Assembly (NCBI GenBank): GCA_050693035.1
Contig: JBOGWB010000030.1
Coordinates: forward strand, 1-35,459
DNA from: DASYVD01 sp050693035
GTDB lineage: Bacteria > Actinomycetota > UBA4738 > CALAEC01
Length of the DNA: 35,459 nt
Reading direction: 5' to 3'
Within the stretch, counting starts at the first letter, position 1, and each line of letters begins with the position of its first letter. The position numbers and the translations under genes were made by a program. The notes beneath the pieces are model-generated. The model was not told the DNA's origin, made no database searches, and worked only from the letters and a program-made list of their open reading frames with translations. Shown piece after piece: positions 1-8,415 of this stretch.

Positions 1-41
1 CCGGCGACCCGCCCGCGTGCTTTTGGTTGACGATCCTGCGG

Positions 42-506
42 CTAGCGCCTCTCGCCTTCCTCGATCTCGCCTCGCCAGGCGCCGGTCTCGCGGCCCCGGG
101 ACTCGATGAACTCCTTGAACCGCTCGAGGTCCCCCTGGACCCGTCGCTGGACGATCCCCAGCATGTCGCCTGCCTTCTCGAGGAGATCCTCGGGGTCGAA
201 CTCGAGGCGAACCGAAACTCGGGTCCTGTCCGGTCCCAGCGGCTCGAAGGACACCACGCCCTCGTTGTTCTCCCCCCCGAACCCGTACCAGGCGATCAGG
301 GAGTCGGGCTGCTGGTCGGTGATCTTCGCCTCCCACTCCCTGCGCTGTCCGGCGATGTTGGCCACCCAATAGATCCGGGTGTCGTCGAGCTGCCGGACCT
401 CCTCGACGCCCTCCATGAACTTCGGGAAGTCCTCGAACTGCGTCCACTGGTTGTAGACCGTGCGCACGGGCAGGTCCACCTGTGTCGATCTCTGGGCGGT
501 GGCCAT
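42..506 (-). CDS. SRPBCC-family (START-like) protein
   Basis: The 154-residue protein reads as a polyketide cyclase/dehydrase-like SRPBCC fold, which forms a hydrophobic ligand-binding cavity. The family opening is visible as a 'VDLPVRTVYNQWTQFEDFP' stretch near residues 9-28, followed by 'FMEGVEEVR' and by alternating beta strands in residues 40-105. The C-terminal helix is at about 115-138 and a charged tail follows. I chose the ATG at 506 because a strong GGAAGGAGGGG ribosome site lies just upstream, and because homologous-looking sequence starts there. The open frame continues upstream, but that part has no family character. The gene is divergent from the response regulator. The ligand is unknown. 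The fold call is good; a specific function is not supported. Confidence 0.85.
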   Translation of the reverse strand: MATAQRSTQVDLPVRTVYNQWTQFEDFPKFMEGVEEVRQLDDTRIYWVANIAGQRREWEAKITDQQPDSLIAWYGFGGENNEGVVSFEPLGPDRTRVSVRLEFDPEDLLEKAGDMLGIVQRRVQGDLERFKEFIESRGRETGAWRGEIEEGERR

Positions 507-629
507 GGCCCCTCCTTCCGAGTCGGGTGCGTCTTCTCCTGATGTCCTTCCCCGGAAGTCCCGCTCCTTCACCTGAGCAAGGACAAGTTGTGGAGCGGAG
601 AACCGGGCGCCGCAGTGACCCCTCGCTGC

Positions 630-635
630 TATGAT
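630..635 (+). promoter_or_regulatory. possible -10 box TATGAT for the response regulator
   Basis: TATGAT matches the sigma-70 -10 consensus well and sits upstream of the receiver-domain gene. I see no convincing -35 hexamer 16-18 bp upstream. If it is used, transcription would begin near 642 and the ATG at 631 could not be the start codon, which favours 655 (or the in-frame TTG at 646). Confidence 0.3.
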
Positions 636-654
636 GCCGTCACTCTTGACGGGG

Positions 655-1047
655 ATGAACAGGCCGACGCGGATCCTGGTTGCCGACGACGACCCCGTCA
701 TCCTTCGTCTCCTCCAAGTGAACTTCAATCTGGAGGGATACGAGGTCCACACGGCAGCTAGGGGAGAGGAAGCCCTGGAGAAAGCCAGGGAGCACGTTCC
801 CGACGTCATCCTGCTCGACGTCATGATGCCCGGGGTCGACGGCTGGGAGGTGTGTCGCCGCCTCAAGGAGGACCAGGCCACGGCGGCCATCCCGGTGATC
901 TTCCTGTCGGCTCGCGCCCAGGACCAGGATCGCCGCCGCGGATACGAGCTCGGCGTGGTGGCCTATGTGACCAAGCCATTCGACCCGGGCGAGCTCATCG
1001 AAGTCGTCCAGCGCGCGCTGGGAAACCCTCCGGAACCGCAGGAGTAG
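655..1047 (+). CDS. single-domain response regulator (CheY-like receiver)
   Basis: The 130-residue protein is a lone phospho-acceptor receiver domain. Acidic-pocket residues D11-D13 precede the expected phosphorylation site D55 in 'VILLDVMMPG'. The conserved Ser/Thr is S85 in 'IFLSA', and the conserved lysine is K107 in 'VTKPFDPGEL'. There is no DNA-binding or enzymatic output domain, so it probably acts by protein contact or as a phosphorelay intermediate. No histidine kinase is adjacent. I prefer the ATG at 655 because it puts the acidic pair about 10 residues from the start, as is usual. An in-frame ATG at 631 overlaps a -10-like TATGAT. The gene ends 15 bp before argS. Confidence 0.88.
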   Translation: MNRPTRILVADDDPVILRLLQVNFNLEGYEVHTAARGEEALEKAREHVPDVILLDVMMPGVDGWEVCRRLKEDQATAAIPVIFLSARAQDQDRRRGYELGVVAYVTKPFDPGELIEVVQRALGNPPEPQE

Positions 1048-1062
1048 GCTCGCCCTGAGCCC

Positions 1063-2745
1063 ATGATCGAGGAACAGCTCGTCCGGCTCATCCGGGAGGC
1101 AGTGGCCGCCGCCGCGGCCGAGCTTGGCCTGGCCGAGGTGCCGGACCGGATCGAGGTGGTCCGACCGCGCCAGAAGGAGCACGGCGACTACACGACCAAT
1201 GTCGCTCTGGCCCTGGCGCCGAAGATCGACCGGAACCCGCGAGACGTGGCCGACATCATCGTGAAGCACCTACCGGCGGCGGACTTCGTGGCCAAGGCCG
1301 AGCTCGCGGGTCCGGGGTTCATCAACTTCTCCCTGGCCCACGGCTGGCTGTACGACGTCCTCGGGGAAGTCGAGCGTCTGGGGCCCGCTTTCGGGCGCGT
1401 CGACGTGGGGGAGGGGGAGCGCGTCCAGGTCGAGTTCGTGTCCACCAATCCGACCGGCCCACTCCACGTTGGCCACGGGCGGGGCGCTGCTGTCGGCGAC
1501 GCCCTGGCCCGCCTGCTCGAAGCCGCGGGCTACCGGGTGGAGCGGGAGTACTACGTGAACGATGCGGGCCGCCAGGCCGATCTGTTCGGCGCGTCGCTGG
1601 AGGCGCGGTACCTGCAGCGTTTCGGCCAGGACGCCGAGATCCCGGAAGGGGGCTATCACGGCGGATACATGGTCGAGCTGGCCGAGGAGATCGCCACGGA
1701 CGTGGGGGACTCGCTCCTCGAGCTCACCCCCGAGGAGCGACGAGCCCGTCTTCGGGAGGAAGGCATGCGCCGGATGCTGGACGGGATCCGGGCGACCCTG
1801 GAGCGGTTCGGGGTGCGCTTCGACACGTGGGTCCACGAGTCCACGCTTCACGCGGATGGTCGGGTCGACCAGGCCATCCAGCTGCTCAGGGACCGGGGAC
1901 TGGCCTACGAGAAGGACGGCGCGGTGTGGTTCCGGTCGACCCGGTTCGGGGACGACAAGGATCGAGTGTTGGTTCGGGCGAACGGAGAGCCGACCTACTT
2001 CGCCGCCGACTGCGCCTACCTCCGGGAGAAGTTCGCCCGTGGCTACGACCGTCTCGTCTACGTGTGGGGGGCCGACCATCACGGGACGGTCAAGCGCCTC
2101 CAGGGCGCGGTGCAGTCGTTCGGGTACGAGCTCGACAGAGTGGAGTTCATCATCACCCAGCTGGTGGCGCTGTACCGGGGAGGCGAACCGGTCCGGATGA
2201 GCAAGCGGACCGGCGACATCATCACCCTGGACGAGGTGCTCGACGAGGTGGGGCCGGACGCAGCTCGGTACACGCTCCTCACCCGGTCCACCGACACCCC
2301 GCTCGACTTCGACATCGAGCTGGTGAAGAGCCAGTCCCTGGAGAACCCGGTCTACTACGTCCAGATGGCCCACGCCCGGATCGCCAGCATCCTCCGCTTC
2401 GCCGAGGAACAGGGCGTGGCGCTCGAGCCGTTCGAGAAGGTCCGGGCGGAGAACCTCGTTCACGAGACCGAGCTCGACCTGCTCCGGAAGATCGCGGGGA
2501 TGCCGGAGCAGGTGCGTTTCGCCGTTGAGGGCAGGGCGCCGTACCGGCTCACCCGATACGCGGAGGAGCTGGCCGCCGACTTCCACCGCTTCTACACGGA
2601 GTGTCGTGTCGTGACGGAGGACCCCGAGCTCACCCAGGCCCGCCTCCACCTCGCCGCGGCCACCAGGCAGATCATCGCGAACGTACTGGCGATCCTCGGC
2701 GTGTCGGCGCCGGACAGCATGGAGCGCCTGGAAGGCGGCGGGTAG
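1063..2745 (+). CDS. argS: arginyl-tRNA synthetase
   Basis: This 560-residue class I aminoacyl-tRNA synthetase joins arginine to tRNA-Arg in the cytoplasm. The N-terminal additional (tRNA D-loop-binding) domain covers about residues 1-90. The HIGH-type motif is HVGH at 135-138 within 'STNPTGPLHVGHGRGA'. The KMSKS-type loop is 'VRMSKRTGD' near residue 380. The C-terminal DALR anticodon-binding domain follows, with 'YYVQMAHARIASIL' and the helical tail. Length is typical of the family. The stop is immediately followed by the GTG of hom, so argS and the threonine genes are probably cotranscribed. I see no good ribosome site before the ATG. Confidence 0.97.
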   Translation: MIEEQLVRLIREAVAAAAAELGLAEVPDRIEVVRPRQKEHGDYTTNVALALAPKIDRNPRDVADIIVKHLPAADFVAKAELAGPGFINFSLAHGWLYDVLGEVERLGPAFGRVDVGEGERVQVEFVSTNPTGPLHVGHGRGAAVGDALARLLEAAGYRVEREYYVNDAGRQADLFGASLEARYLQRFGQDAEIPEGGYHGGYMVELAEEIATDVGDSLLELTPEERRARLREEGMRRMLDGIRATLERFGVRFDTWVHESTLHADGRVDQAIQLLRDRGLAYEKDGAVWFRSTRFGDDKDRVLVRANGEPTYFAADCAYLREKFARGYDRLVYVWGADHHGTVKRLQGAVQSFGYELDRVEFIITQLVALYRGGEPVRMSKRTGDIITLDEVLDEVGPDAARYTLLTRSTDTPLDFDIELVKSQSLENPVYYVQMAHARIASILRFAEEQGVALEPFEKVRAENLVHETELDLLRKIAGMPEQVRFAVEGRAPYRLTRYAEELAADFHRFYTECRVVTEDPELTQARLHLAAATRQIIANVLAILGVSAPDSMERLEGGG

Positions 2746-4032
2746 GTGGCCGAGCGGGCCGCCGTTCGGGTCGGGATGCTGGGATGCGGGAACGTGGGCG
2801 CGGCGGTGGCCCGGCTCCTCCGCGATCACGGTGCTGACATCGAGCGGAGGGTGGGGTGCCGTCTGGAGCTCGTCCGGGTGGCGGTGCGCGATCCGGCGGT
2901 ACGACGGGAGGCCCCCGTGCCCGCGGATCGGTTCACCGCCGATCCGGGCGACGTGGTCGACGATCCCCACGTGGACGTGGTGTGCGAGCTGATCGGGGGG
3001 ATCGAGCCGGCGCGATCGTTGATCATCCGGTCACTGCGGGCCGGGAAGCCGGTGGTCACCGCCAACAAGGAGCTGCTCGCCAACTTCGGAGGAGAGCTCT
3101 TCGACGTCGCGGAGGAGTCCGGGGTCGACCTGGCGTTCGAGGGGTCCGTGGCAGGGGGCATCCCCCTGGTCCGGCCGATGAAGGAGTCCCTGGCGGGGGA
3201 GCGAGTCCTGCGGCTGATGGGCATCGTGAACGGAACGACCAACTACGTGCTCACCCGGATGACCGAGGATGGGATGTCGTTCCCGGACGCCCTGGCTCAG
3301 GCGCAGCAGCTCGGCTACGCGGAGCCGGATCCGACCGACGACGTCGAAGGGTTCGACGCCGCGGCCAAGTGCGCCATCCTGGCCTCGATCGCCTTCAACG
3401 CCCGGGTCGTCGCGGGCGACGTGTACCGGGAGGGGATCGCCGGCGTCAGCGCGGAGGACATCCGGTTCGCCGACCGGCTCGGCTACGTGATCAAGCTCAT
3501 CGCGTTCGCGGGCCTCGAGGACGGGGAGGTCGCCGTCCGGGTCCACCCCGCGATGATCCCCACGGGCCATCCGTTGGCCGCGGTGCGCGAGAACCTGAAC
3601 GCCGTGTTCGTCGAGGGAGCGGCCTCCGGCCCCCTGATGTTCTACGGCCGCGGAGCCGGCGGTGCCCCGACCGCGGCGGCGGTGGTGGGCGACCTGGTGG
3701 CCCTGGCCCGGAACCTGCGTTGGGGCGGCCGAGAGATCGGCTGCACCTGCTACGAGGAGCGGCGGATCCGGCCCATGGACCGCCACGAGAGCCAGTACTA
3801 CCTCCTGCTGGAGGCGGTGGATCGTCCGGGCGTCCTGGCCCAGGTGGCGGGAGCGTTCGGCCAGAACCAGGTGTCGATCAAGGAGGTCTGGCAGGAGGGC
3901 GGAGGCGAGGAGGCCCTGCTGGTGATGATCACCCACCGGGCGAACGAGGGAGCGTTCCAGCGGACCCTGGACGACCTTCGGGCCCTGGATGTGGTCCGGC
4001 AGGTCAAGAGCGTCATGCGGGTGGAGGGCTAG
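2746..4032 (+). CDS. hom: homoserine dehydrogenase with ACT domain
   Basis: This enzyme reduces aspartate semialdehyde to homoserine with NAD(P)H, the branch point to threonine and methionine. The Rossmann nucleotide loop is 'GCGNVG' at residues 13-18. The 'TANKELLANFGGELF' segment and 'EGSVAGGIPLVRPMKESL' belong to the catalytic domain, and 'GIVNGTTNYVLTRM' is a family hallmark. 'AEPDPTDDVEGFDAAAKCAILA' holds the catalytic acidic and lysine residues. A C-terminal ACT domain at about 345-425 ('LLLEAVDRPGVLAQVAGAF') suggests feedback control by threonine, as in Gram-positive homologues. Length is 428 residues. The GTG start abuts the argS stop, and thrC begins 4 bp after the stop. Confidence 0.97.
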   Translation: MAERAAVRVGMLGCGNVGAAVARLLRDHGADIERRVGCRLELVRVAVRDPAVRREAPVPADRFTADPGDVVDDPHVDVVCELIGGIEPARSLIIRSLRAGKPVVTANKELLANFGGELFDVAEESGVDLAFEGSVAGGIPLVRPMKESLAGERVLRLMGIVNGTTNYVLTRMTEDGMSFPDALAQAQQLGYAEPDPTDDVEGFDAAAKCAILASIAFNARVVAGDVYREGIAGVSAEDIRFADRLGYVIKLIAFAGLEDGEVAVRVHPAMIPTGHPLAAVRENLNAVFVEGAASGPLMFYGRGAGGAPTAAAVVGDLVALARNLRWGGREIGCTCYEERRIRPMDRHESQYYLLLEAVDRPGVLAQVAGAFGQNQVSIKEVWQEGGGEEALLVMITHRANEGAFQRTLDDLRALDVVRQVKSVMRVEG

Positions 4033-4036
4033 GGTC

Positions 4037-5107
4037 GTGCCCCCTGGTCCCGCCCGGCCCGGCCCCTGGCGAGGGGTGATCGAGGAGTTCCGGGAGCGGC
4101 TGCCGGTGACCGAACGGACCCCGGTGGTGACCCTCCTCGAGGGTGGCACCCCGCTCGTTCGGTCCGTCGCCCTCTCCGAGGAGACCGGTTGCGAGGTCTT
4201 CCTGAAGGTCGAGGGGGCCAACCCGACCGGCTCGTTCAAGGATCGCGGGATGACCGTGGCGGTCTCCCGGGCCCTCGAGCAGGGCTCGAAGGCGGTGGTC
4301 TGCGCATCGACCGGCAACACGAGCGCCTCGGCGGCGGCCTACGCGGCGCGGGCCGGGCTCACCTGCGCCGTCCTGGTGCCCAAGGGGGGCGTGGCCGTTG
4401 GGAAGATGGCTCAGACCCTGGTGGCGGGGGCGCGGGTCCTGGAGGTCGACGGCAACTTCGATCGAGCGCTGACCCTGACCCGTGCGCTCGCCGAGAGCCA
4501 CCCCGTCACCCTGGTCAACTCGGTGAACCCCGATCGCCTCCAGGGCCAGAAGACCTGCGCCTTCGAGATCTGCGACGCGCTGGGGAGTGCGCCCGACGTT
4601 CATCTGCTTCCCGTAGGGAACGCCGGAAACATCACCAGCCACTGGATGGGCTACCGGGAGTACCGGGAGAGCGGCGCCACGGACCGCCTCCCGGTGGTGT
4701 TCGGCTTCCAGGCCGAGGGCGCCGCACCGATCGTTCGCGGCGAGCCGGTCGAGCACCCCGACACAGTGGCCAGCGCGATCCGCATCGGCAACCCCGCGTC
4801 GTGGGAGGGCGCGGTGCAGGCCGCCGAGGAGTCCGGCGGCGACATCTTGGCCGTGCCCGACGATCAGATCCTGGCCGCGTACGACCGGCTGGCCCGAGAG
4901 GGGCTGTTCTGCGAGCCGGCATCGGCGGCTTCCGTGGCCGGGCTGCTGGCGGTGTCAGGCGCGGGCCGGCTCCCCCGCGGGGGGGTCGCCGTGTGCGTCC
5001 TCACCGGCCACGGCCTGAAGGACCCTCAGGCCGCCGTGTCCCGGGCGGCCCCCCCGGCGACGGCTCCTGCGGATCCCGAGGCCGTGGCGGCCGAGCTCGG
5101 CCTGTGA
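4037..5107 (+). CDS. thrC: threonine synthase
   Basis: This PLP enzyme converts O-phosphohomoserine to threonine, the last step of the pathway encoded by its neighbours. The Schiff-base lysine is K68 in 'NPTGSFKDRGM'. The phosphate- and PLP-binding features 'CASTGNTSASAAAYAARAG' and 'LLPVGNAGNITSHWMGYREY' follow. I chose the GTG at 4037: a GGAGGG ribosome site lies 8 nt upstream inside the end of hom, and the sequence from 'WRGVIEEFRERLP' matches typical actinobacterial ThrC N-termini. An upstream ATG at 3989 would overlap hom by 44 bp, and an in-frame GTG at 4076 is also possible. Length is 356 residues. The stop overlaps the thrB start (TGATG). Confidence 0.96.
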   Translation: MPPGPARPGPWRGVIEEFRERLPVTERTPVVTLLEGGTPLVRSVALSEETGCEVFLKVEGANPTGSFKDRGMTVAVSRALEQGSKAVVCASTGNTSASAAAYAARAGLTCAVLVPKGGVAVGKMAQTLVAGARVLEVDGNFDRALTLTRALAESHPVTLVNSVNPDRLQGQKTCAFEICDALGSAPDVHLLPVGNAGNITSHWMGYREYRESGATDRLPVVFGFQAEGAAPIVRGEPVEHPDTVASAIRIGNPASWEGAVQAAEESGGDILAVPDDQILAAYDRLAREGLFCEPASAASVAGLLAVSGAGRLPRGGVAVCVLTGHGLKDPQAAVSRAAPPATAPADPEAVAAELGL

Positions 5108-5973
5108 TGCGGCTCCGCGCCCGAGTGCCGGCGACCGTTGCCAACCTCGGCCCCGGCTTCGACGCCCTGGCCCTGGCGGTGGACGTGGCGAACGAGGTCG
5201 AGATCGACACGGAGGCGCCGCCGGCGGTCCTGGTGGAAGGGGAGGGCGTGGGCGAGCTCGCCGAGGACGCTTCCAACCTCGTGTTCCGGTCGATGGCCTA
5301 CCTGGCCCGCGAGGCCGGAGGCTCCCTTCCGCCGTTCCGGCTGCGATGCAGGAACGCCATCCCCCTGGAGCGCGGCCTGGGTTCGTCGGCCGCGGCCACG
5401 GTCGCCGGCCTCATGCTGGCGAACGAGGTCCTGGGGGCCGGACTGGACACCGAGGGACTGCTCGAGGTGGCCGTGGACATCGAGGGCCATCCCGACAACG
5501 TGGCGGCCTGCCTCCTGGGGGGCCTCGTGGTGGCGTACCTGTCGACGAACGGGTGGCGGGCGGAGCCGCTGGTGCCGGATCCCTCGCTCAGGCCCGTCCT
5601 GCTCGTACCCCTCGAGGAGCGAGTGCTCACGGGCGACGCCCGGCGGGTCCTCCCCAGGGAGGTCCCCTTGTCCGACGCCGCGCACAACGTCGGCCGGTCG
5701 GCCCTCGCGGTGCTGGCACTCACCGCCCGGCCGGAGCTCCTGGTCGAGGCCCTGGAGGACAGGCTCCATCAGGCCCGCCGGCTGGCCCTGGCCCCCGCGT
5801 CCCGGGCCCTGTTCCAGGATCTGCGGGAGGCCGGTCTGGCGGTGTGCCTGGCCGGATCGGGGCCGTCGCTCCTCGCCTTCGAGACGGACTCGGGGAGGCT
5901 GCCCGAGCTCGGCCCCGGCTGGCGCATCCTTCGTCCGGGAATCGCCGAAGGAGCGACCTTGAGTGGGGTCTGA
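5107..5973 (+). CDS. thrB: homoserine kinase
   Basis: This GHMP-superfamily kinase phosphorylates homoserine with ATP to make the ThrC substrate. The N-terminal 'VPATVANLGPGFDALALAVD' is the family signature. The ATP-binding loop is 'PLERGLGSSAAATVAGL', with GLGSSAA at residues 90-96. The C-terminal GHMP domain contains 'GLAVCLAGSGPSLLAF'. Length is 288 residues, close to the usual 290-310. It overlaps thrC through TGATG, so translation is probably coupled, completing hom-thrC-thrB in that order. No terminator is obvious between its stop and the promoter at 6043. Confidence 0.96.
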   Translation: MRLRARVPATVANLGPGFDALALAVDVANEVEIDTEAPPAVLVEGEGVGELAEDASNLVFRSMAYLAREAGGSLPPFRLRCRNAIPLERGLGSSAAATVAGLMLANEVLGAGLDTEGLLEVAVDIEGHPDNVAACLLGGLVVAYLSTNGWRAEPLVPDPSLRPVLLVPLEERVLTGDARRVLPREVPLSDAAHNVGRSALAVLALTARPELLVEALEDRLHQARRLALAPASRALFQDLREAGLAVCLAGSGPSLLAFETDSGRLPELGPGWRILRPGIAEGATLSGV

Positions 5974-6042
5974 CGGCTTCCCTTCCGAGCCTCCTCAGGT
6001 CGCTCCCGTAACCCGCCGACACTGGAAGATGGTCTCAAGAGG

Positions 6043-6071
6043 TTGAGGAGGTGAGAGGTCCCCCCTAGACT
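6043..6071 (+). promoter_or_regulatory. predicted promoter for the debranching-enzyme gene (leaderless)
   Basis: A -35 TTGAGG at 6043-6048 and a -10 TAGACT at 6066-6071 are separated by 17 bp. Only 9 nt separate the -10 box from the ATG at 6081, so the transcript should start at or within about 2 nt of the start codon. There is no ribosome site within working distance inside such a transcript. The -35 overlaps one arm of an inverted repeat (5990-5997 with 6044-6051). Confidence 0.6.
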
Positions 6072-6080
6072 GCCGCCCCG

Positions 6081-8357
6081 ATGAGCGACGAACGAGCGTC
6101 CGCTCTTCCCCGACCTCCCGACGACCGCCAGCCCCCTCCGAGCGATCGCCCGGCGTCCGGCCGGCAGGAAGACCCCCAAGCCCCGCTCGACGAGGCCGGG
6201 CGCGTGCTGCACGCGCAGGCTCCGGTGGTCGTGGCCGAGCTGCCCAGCAAGGTTCTGGCGGTCAAGGAAGGGGAGACCTTCGTCTACTCCGACACCGAGG
6301 GGAACTTGGACGACCGAGCGGGGTTCGGGCTCGGCATGTACTACCGGGACACTCGGTTCCTGTCGCACCTGCGTCTGCGGATCTCGGGCCGAGACCCGAT
6401 CCTCCTCTCATCGTCCGCCGAGCGCGCCTACATGTCGTTCGTCGATCTCACCAACCCCGCCCTCTACGACGAGGACAATCAGCTCGTCGTCCCCCAGCAG
6501 ACGCTGAACATTCGCCGGCTGCGAGCGGTCGGGGGCCGCGTGTACGAGCGGATCCGGATCAAGAACTACAACGCGTTTCCCGTAAGCCTCGACATCCAGC
6601 TCGCGTTCGGCGCCGACTTCCACGACATCTTCGAGGTTCGCGGTCTCTCTCGGCCCACCCGAGGGCATCACGAGCCGCCGCGGACCGAGGGACGGTCCGT
6701 GGAGTTCACCTATGACGGCGTGGATCAGGTCCGGAGGATCACCCGCATCGAGTTCGCGGCGGACCCGTCGAGGCTCGAGGTTCGCGGCGATCTCGTGGAA
6801 GCGGATTTCCATATCCAGCTCAGCGCCCACGAGACCAAGGTTGTGGCCGTCACGGTCGAGCCGCGGGTCGGGAAGGAGGAGCTTCCCGCGCACGACTTCG
6901 ACACCGTGGTCCACGAGCTTCGCCGGTCATACGAGGACTGGGAGCGAGAGAGCACGCAGATCCGCACGGACAACGAGCTGTTCGATCAACTCCTCACCAG
7001 GGGCCTCAGGGACTTGCGGGCGCTCTACACGCGGCTGGACGGCGCCGGCGTCATCGCCGCCGGCATCCCCTGGTACGTCGCCGTGTTCGGTCGCGACACC
7101 CTGATCACCTCCCACCAACTGTTGATGCTCAACTCCCAGCCGGCCCGCGAGAGCCTCCAGGTGCTCGCGCGGTATCAGGGAACCAAGGTGGACAACTGGC
7201 GCGACGAGGAGCCCGGGAAGATCCTCCACGAGATCCGCCGCGGAGAGCTGGTGGGCTCCAACTATCTCCCGCACTCCCCCTATTACGGATCCGTGGACTC
7301 CACACCGTGGTTCCTGATCCTGCTGGCGCAGTACTTCCGGTGGACCAACGACCGGGCCTTCCTCGACGAGCTTCTCCCGGCGGCCGAGGCGGCGCTCTCG
7401 TGGATCGACGAATACGGGGATCTGGACGGGGACGGCCTGGTCGAGTACCGGAGCCGCTCCAAGCGAGGGTTGTCGAACCACGGTTGGAAGGACTCGTGGG
7501 ACTCCGTCGTCCACACCGACGGCAGGCTGGCCCAGCCGCCCATCGCCCTCGTGGAAGTGCAGGGCTACGTGTACATGGCCAAGGTCCGCATGGCCGACGT
7601 GTACTCGGTGATCGGTGATCACGAACGTGCCGCCCGTTTGCTCAAGGAGGCTGCCGTCCTCCGCGACCGCCTCGCCGAGACGTTCTGGATGGAGGACGAG
7701 CAGTACTTCGCCGGCGCCGTGGACGGCGAGAAGCAGCAGGTTCGAACGGTGGTCTCGAATCCGGGGCATCTCCTGTACTGCGGGGCGGTGGACGACGAGT
7801 TTGCGGAGAAGGTGGCTCGGAGGTTGTTCCAACCGGACATGTTCTCGGGCTGGGGGATCCGAACCATGAGCAAGACGGCCAAGGCCTACAACCCCATGAG
7901 CTACCACGACGGCTCGGTGTGGCCGCACGACAACGCCCTGATCGCAGCGGGGCTCAAGCGGTACGGCTTCGTCAACACGACGAATCGTGTGGCCACGGCG
8001 ATGTTCGACGCCGCCGTGCACAGCGACTACATGCGGCTCCCCGAGCTCTACTGCGGCTTCACCCGGCGAACCCCCACGAGCCCGGTCCAGTACCCGGTGG
8101 CTTGCTCGCCGCAGGCGTGGGCAGCCGGCAGTCCCTTCCTGCTCCTTCAGGCGATGCTGGGACTGTCGGCCATGGCCCACCAGAACCTGCTGACGGTGAA
8201 CAAGCCGCACCTCCCACGGTGGCTGAACTACGTGGAGCTTCGGAACCTCAGGGTGGGGGACAGCAAGTTGACCCTGGTGTTCCGGCGGGAGGGGGAGATG
8301 ACCGGCTTCTCTCTCGTCTCCCGCGACGGCGACGTCCGGGTCGTCATGGAGGAGTAG
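6081..8357 (+). CDS. amylo-alpha-1,6-glucosidase / glycogen debranching-type glycosidase
   Basis: The 758-residue cytoplasmic protein has the layout of bacterial glycogen-debranching N-terminal (GDE_N_bis-like) proteins. A proline-rich, probably disordered N-terminus spans residues 1-45. A beta-rich domain of about 50-290 opens with 'VLAVKEGETFVYSDTEGNL'. A C-terminal (alpha/alpha)6 barrel carries 'YVAVFGRDTLITSHQLL', 'SNHGWKDSWDSVVH' and 'YHDGSVWPHDNALIAAGL', where the acidic residues of such glycosidases lie. The likely role is hydrolysis of alpha-1,6 branches in glycogen or a related alpha-glucan. The exact substrate cannot be read from sequence. It is transcribed alone from its own promoter and ends convergent with the MarP-like gene. 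Confidence 0.85.
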   Translation: MSDERASALPRPPDDRQPPPSDRPASGRQEDPQAPLDEAGRVLHAQAPVVVAELPSKVLAVKEGETFVYSDTEGNLDDRAGFGLGMYYRDTRFLSHLRLRISGRDPILLSSSAERAYMSFVDLTNPALYDEDNQLVVPQQTLNIRRLRAVGGRVYERIRIKNYNAFPVSLDIQLAFGADFHDIFEVRGLSRPTRGHHEPPRTEGRSVEFTYDGVDQVRRITRIEFAADPSRLEVRGDLVEADFHIQLSAHETKVVAVTVEPRVGKEELPAHDFDTVVHELRRSYEDWERESTQIRTDNELFDQLLTRGLRDLRALYTRLDGAGVIAAGIPWYVAVFGRDTLITSHQLLMLNSQPARESLQVLARYQGTKVDNWRDEEPGKILHEIRRGELVGSNYLPHSPYYGSVDSTPWFLILLAQYFRWTNDRAFLDELLPAAEAALSWIDEYGDLDGDGLVEYRSRSKRGLSNHGWKDSWDSVVHTDGRLAQPPIALVEVQGYVYMAKVRMADVYSVIGDHERAARLLKEAAVLRDRLAETFWMEDEQYFAGAVDGEKQQVRTVVSNPGHLLYCGAVDDEFAEKVARRLFQPDMFSGWGIRTMSKTAKAYNPMSYHDGSVWPHDNALIAAGLKRYGFVNTTNRVATAMFDAAVHSDYMRLPELYCGFTRRTPTSPVQYPVACSPQAWAAGSPFLLLQAMLGLSAMAHQNLLTVNKPHLPRWLNYVELRNLRVGDSKLTLVFRREGEMTGFSLVSRDGDVRVVMEE

Positions 8358-8373
8358 CTCGTCCCCATCGACG

Positions 8374-8411
8374 CCGGGGGGCCGCTCGCCAATGCTGCTC
8401 GCCCGCCCCGG
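8374..8411. terminator. possible bidirectional hairpin between convergent genes
   Basis: CCGGGG at 8374-8379 pairs with CCCCGG at 8406-8411, and GGC (8380-8382) pairs with GCC (8401-8403) across a two-base bulge, leaving an 18-nt loop. It lies in the 58 bp between the convergent debranching-enzyme and protease genes. There is no T-tract on either side, so it is only a candidate; Rho could equally terminate here. Confidence 0.3.
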
Positions 8412-8415
8412 ACCC

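Noticed and set aside
27..542. A plus-strand frame opposite the SRPBCC gene with a TTGACG near its start
   Set aside because: No -10 lies at the right distance, and the translation is leucine/proline-rich shadow sequence; the minus strand has a strong ribosome site and a domain.
1270..2970. A 566-codon open frame antisense to argS and hom
   Set aside because: It mirrors the third-position G/C bias of the genes opposite it, and its translation is low-complexity His/Pro/Arg/Glu-rich sequence without any family motif.
3989..4036. ATG at 3989 as the thrC start
   Set aside because: It would add an Arg/Cys/Trp-rich extension that overlaps hom by 44 bp; the GTG at 4037 has a ribosome site at the right distance.
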